Source: JAJZQZ01 sp963790415 (GTDB lineage Bacteria > Actinomycetota > Thermoleophilia > RBG-16-64-13). Taken from it: a DNA stretch of 64,000 nt. This document shows, piece by piece, positions 62,079 through 64,000 of this stretch. A model generated the notes under the pieces. That model was not told the DNA's origin. It ran no database searches and saw nothing but the letters and a program-made list of their open reading frames with translations. The translations under genes and the position numbers were made by a program. Within the stretch, counting starts at the first letter, position 1, and each line of letters starts with the position of its first letter. The stretch spans positions 868,001-932,000 of the forward strand of contig CAWBOK010000001.1 in the NCBI GenBank assembly GCA_963790415.1, in the 5' to 3' direction.

Positions 62079-63020
62079 ATGGTCGCCATGGAAGAGGAAC
62101 CCACAACCCCCGCCCCCCTGATCGAGGCGACCGACCTCGTGAAGTGCTACGGCGACCTGTGCGCCGTGAACGGCGTGGACTTCACCGCGCAGCCGCGTGA
62201 CTTTCTGGGCTTCCTCGGGCCCAACGGGGCCGGCAAGAGCACCCTCATGAAGATGATCTACTGCCTGGTCGAGCCCACATCCGGCCGGTTGCGCGTCTTC
62301 GACACCGACGTGCGTGCCGACCCGCGCCGCATCAAGTCCCGCCTGGGTGTGGTCCCCCAGGAGAACAACCTCGATCCCGACCTGACCGTGTGGGACAACC
62401 TGCTGGTCTACGCCCGCTACTTCGGCCTGCGCGGCTCTGAGGTGCAAAGCCGCGCCAAGGAACTCCTCGACTTCATGGAGTTGTGGGAGAAACGCGATAC
62501 GGTGATCGGCAAGCTCTCGGGAGGAATGAAGCGGCGTCTGGTGATCGCGCGCGCCCTTCTCAACGAACCCGATGTGGTGATCCTCGACGAGCCCACCACG
62601 GGCCTCGACCCCCAAGTGCGCCACCTCATCTGGGACCGTCTGCTCGAATTGCGCGAGCAGGGCCTCACGTTCCTGCTCACCACCCACTATATGGAAGAGG
62701 CCGAGAACCTCTGCGACCGTCTGCTGATCATGGACAACGGCTGCATCATCGCCCGAGGGCGCCCCCTCGACCTCGTGCGCGAGCACGTGGGCGAGTTCGT
62801 GCTCGAACTGATAGCCGACCCCATGTTGGAGGCCGAGATCGCCCAGGCTCATCCCGACCTTGGTCGGCAACGCAGCGGGCAGCGCCTGTATCTCTACGGC
62901 GGAGGCGCCGAGGAACTCGCTCCGCTCGCACAGCGCTACGGCGGCCGCGAGAGCCGCCTACGCCCCACCTCCGTGGAGGATGTGTTCCTCAAGCTGACCG
63001 GCCGGGAGATCCGCGAATGA
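62079..63020 (+). CDS. ABC-2 type exporter ATPase (NodI/DrrA-like)
   Basis: The 313-residue ATPase has FLGFLGPNGAGKSTLMKMIY (Walker A), VVPQENNLDPDLTVWDNLLV, KLSGGMKRRLVIARALLNEP (signature), VVILDEPTTGLDP (Walker B) and TTHYMEEAENLCDRLL. The Q-loop segment PQENNLD is typical of NodI. ATGs occur at 62079 and 62088; neither has a clear Shine-Dalgarno. The stop overlaps the permease ATG. The pair probably exports a polysaccharide, lipid or drug; the substrate is unknown. Confidence 0.92.
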   Translation: MVAMEEEPTTPAPLIEATDLVKCYGDLCAVNGVDFTAQPRDFLGFLGPNGAGKSTLMKMIYCLVEPTSGRLRVFDTDVRADPRRIKSRLGVVPQENNLDPDLTVWDNLLVYARYFGLRGSEVQSRAKELLDFMELWEKRDTVIGKLSGGMKRRLVIARALLNEPDVVILDEPTTGLDPQVRHLIWDRLLELREQGLTFLLTTHYMEEAENLCDRLLIMDNGCIIARGRPLDLVREHVGEFVLELIADPMLEAEIAQAHPDLGRQRSGQRLYLYGGGAEELAPLAQRYGGRESRLRPTSVEDVFLKLTGREIRE

Positions 63021-63893
63021 GCGGTGAGACCTCGCCGGTCGTGGCCCCGCCCTCGCCCGGACTCGGGCTCCCCGCCGGCGGCCCGGACGTGCACCCCGCT
63101 CCCGCCGTGATCCGGCGGCCGCGAGGTATGCGCGCGGTCGGCCCCCGGTTCCTCCAGGTCTGGTACCGCGACGCCCACGTCTTCGCCAAACTCTGGAAGA
63201 CCAACCTGTTCCCGCCCTTGATCGAACCGTTCCTGTTTCTACTCGCCCTGGGGATCGGCGTGGGCTACTACATCACCTCCATCGACGGGGTCGACTACCT
63301 GTCGTTCGTCGCCCCGGGCATCATCGTCACCACGTCGATCCTCCAGGCCACCTTTGAATGCACCTACTCCGCCTACTTCCGCATGGCCTTCCAAAGCACC
63401 TATGACGCCATCATCTCCACTCCGGTGGCCCCCGAAGAGCTGAGCCTGGGCGAGATCGGCTGGGGAGCGACCCGGGCGCTGATCACCGCCGCGGCCGTCG
63501 TGTTCGCGCTCACGGTGGTCGGACGCATGCCGATCATCTGGATCCCACCCGTGCTCGCCCTGCAGTTCGTCGCGGGCATCCATTTCGCCGCCCTCAGCCT
63601 GAACATCACCAGCCGGGTGTACTCCGACCGAGTACTTCAACTTCTACTTGAGCGGCGTCATCTTCCCCCTGCAGATGCTCACGGGAGCGTACTTCCCTCT
63701 CTCGCGGATCCCCGAGGCGCTCCAGCCCCTGGCCTGGGCGTTGCCGCTCACGTCCATGATCGACCTCACCCGGGGGATGATGCTGGGCCGGCTGGGCTGG
63801 TACTCGCTGCTGGAACTGGCGTACATCCTGGTGACGACGGTGATCTTCGTCGAACTCGCGCTACGCAGCATGCGGCGGCGTCTGATCCAGTGA
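63017..63893 (+). CDS. ABC-2 type permease (NodJ-like), frameshifted
   Basis: From ATG 63017 (ATGA overlap with the ATPase stop) the frame encodes a Pro/Gly-rich start, RFLQVWYRDAHVFAKLWKTN, and helices such as PFLFLLALGIGVGYYIT and ALITAAAVVFALTVVG. After ITSRVYS near 63622 the match continues one base out of frame: TEYFNFYLSGVIFPLQMLTG, with the ABC-2 signature near IPEALQPLAWALPLTSMIDL, and the last helix ending RSMRRRLIQ at 63893. The restored length is about 291 residues. The remaining 107 bases to the window edge show no gene. Confidence 0.85.
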
Positions 63894-64000
63894 GGCTGCG
63901 CCACCCGGCTCCGACGACCACGAGTCCCGCGGAGCCCATCCCGGCGAGCTCCGGCCGCGCGCCTCCTGCTGGTGGCCGCCATGTGGGACCTACATATTCC

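Overview
This is a GC-rich, gene-dense bacterial chromosome segment. The block tRNA-Ser, SRP RNA, dnaX, ybaB, recR, then lysC and asd resembles gram-positive genomes, particularly Actinomycetota. An RND pump with no adaptor or outer-membrane partner and several apparently leaderless starts fit that reading. A four-subunit 2-oxoacid:ferredoxin oxidoreductase, a cytoplasmic molybdopterin oxidoreductase, a cobamide-type methyltransferase homologue and likely selenoproteins suggest an anaerobe. The lineage is inferred from content, not shown.

Layout. 0.2-13.3 kb: a YgjP-type peptidase, an Fe-S aldo/keto reductase, a DEAD-box helicase, an MFS remnant, a MarR-controlled RND pump and MFS exporter, a SulP transporter, a J-domain membrane protein and a DUF5658 protein. 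13.4-20.6 kb: a molybdenum enzyme with its ferredoxin subunit and a PaaK-like CoA ligase, a junction of two dead genes (PAP2 and HepT), then a panE-like reductase overlapping a UroD/MtaA-family methyltransferase. 20.6-28.8 kb: proA, an SPFH/Arc pair, tRNA-Ser, SRP RNA, dnaX-ybaB-recR and a DUF4013 protein. 29.1-35.1 kb: the ferredoxin oxidoreductase operon, a GGDEF-like protein and lysC. 35.2-43.1 kb: sixA with a CYTH/CHAD protein, two class III aminotransferases, a CBS-ACT protein, a flavin-binding protein and a CobW/thioredoxin pair. 43.1-50.5 kb: two ABC export systems. 50.5-52.4 kb: the redox cluster described next. 52.6-64 kb: a PP2C phosphatase, asd, a HAD phosphatase, VapBC, an MrfA-like helicase, a NimA-like protein, a LOG-like protein, two tandem glutamine amidotransferases and another ABC-2 exporter.

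The most interesting locus is 50.5-52.4 kb. An ArsR-type regulator, a DUF5714 protein joined to an AhpD/carboxymuconolactone-decarboxylase domain, and a small thioredoxin-fold protein each carry one in-frame UGA. In the last two the UGA sits where a redox Cys is expected (CxxU and UxxC). Each UGA is followed at the right distance by a hairpin that can be drawn as a bacterial SECIS element. In the ArsR gene, reading through UGA restores the missing C-terminal helix and ends in a GTGA overlap with the next start. I read this as a selenoprotein operon with, unusually, a candidate selenocysteine-containing ArsR regulator.

Two other themes matter. A family of about 159-bp imperfect palindromic elements with AGGCTGTTGAAG ends recurs at least four times, plus fragments, usually abutting stop codons. 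Also, at least ten protein-coding genes are split by single-base frameshifts, including dnaX and all three of porD, porA and porB. Because dnaX is essential, this looks like indel error in the assembly rather than decay, so frameshifted genes are reported here as whole genes.
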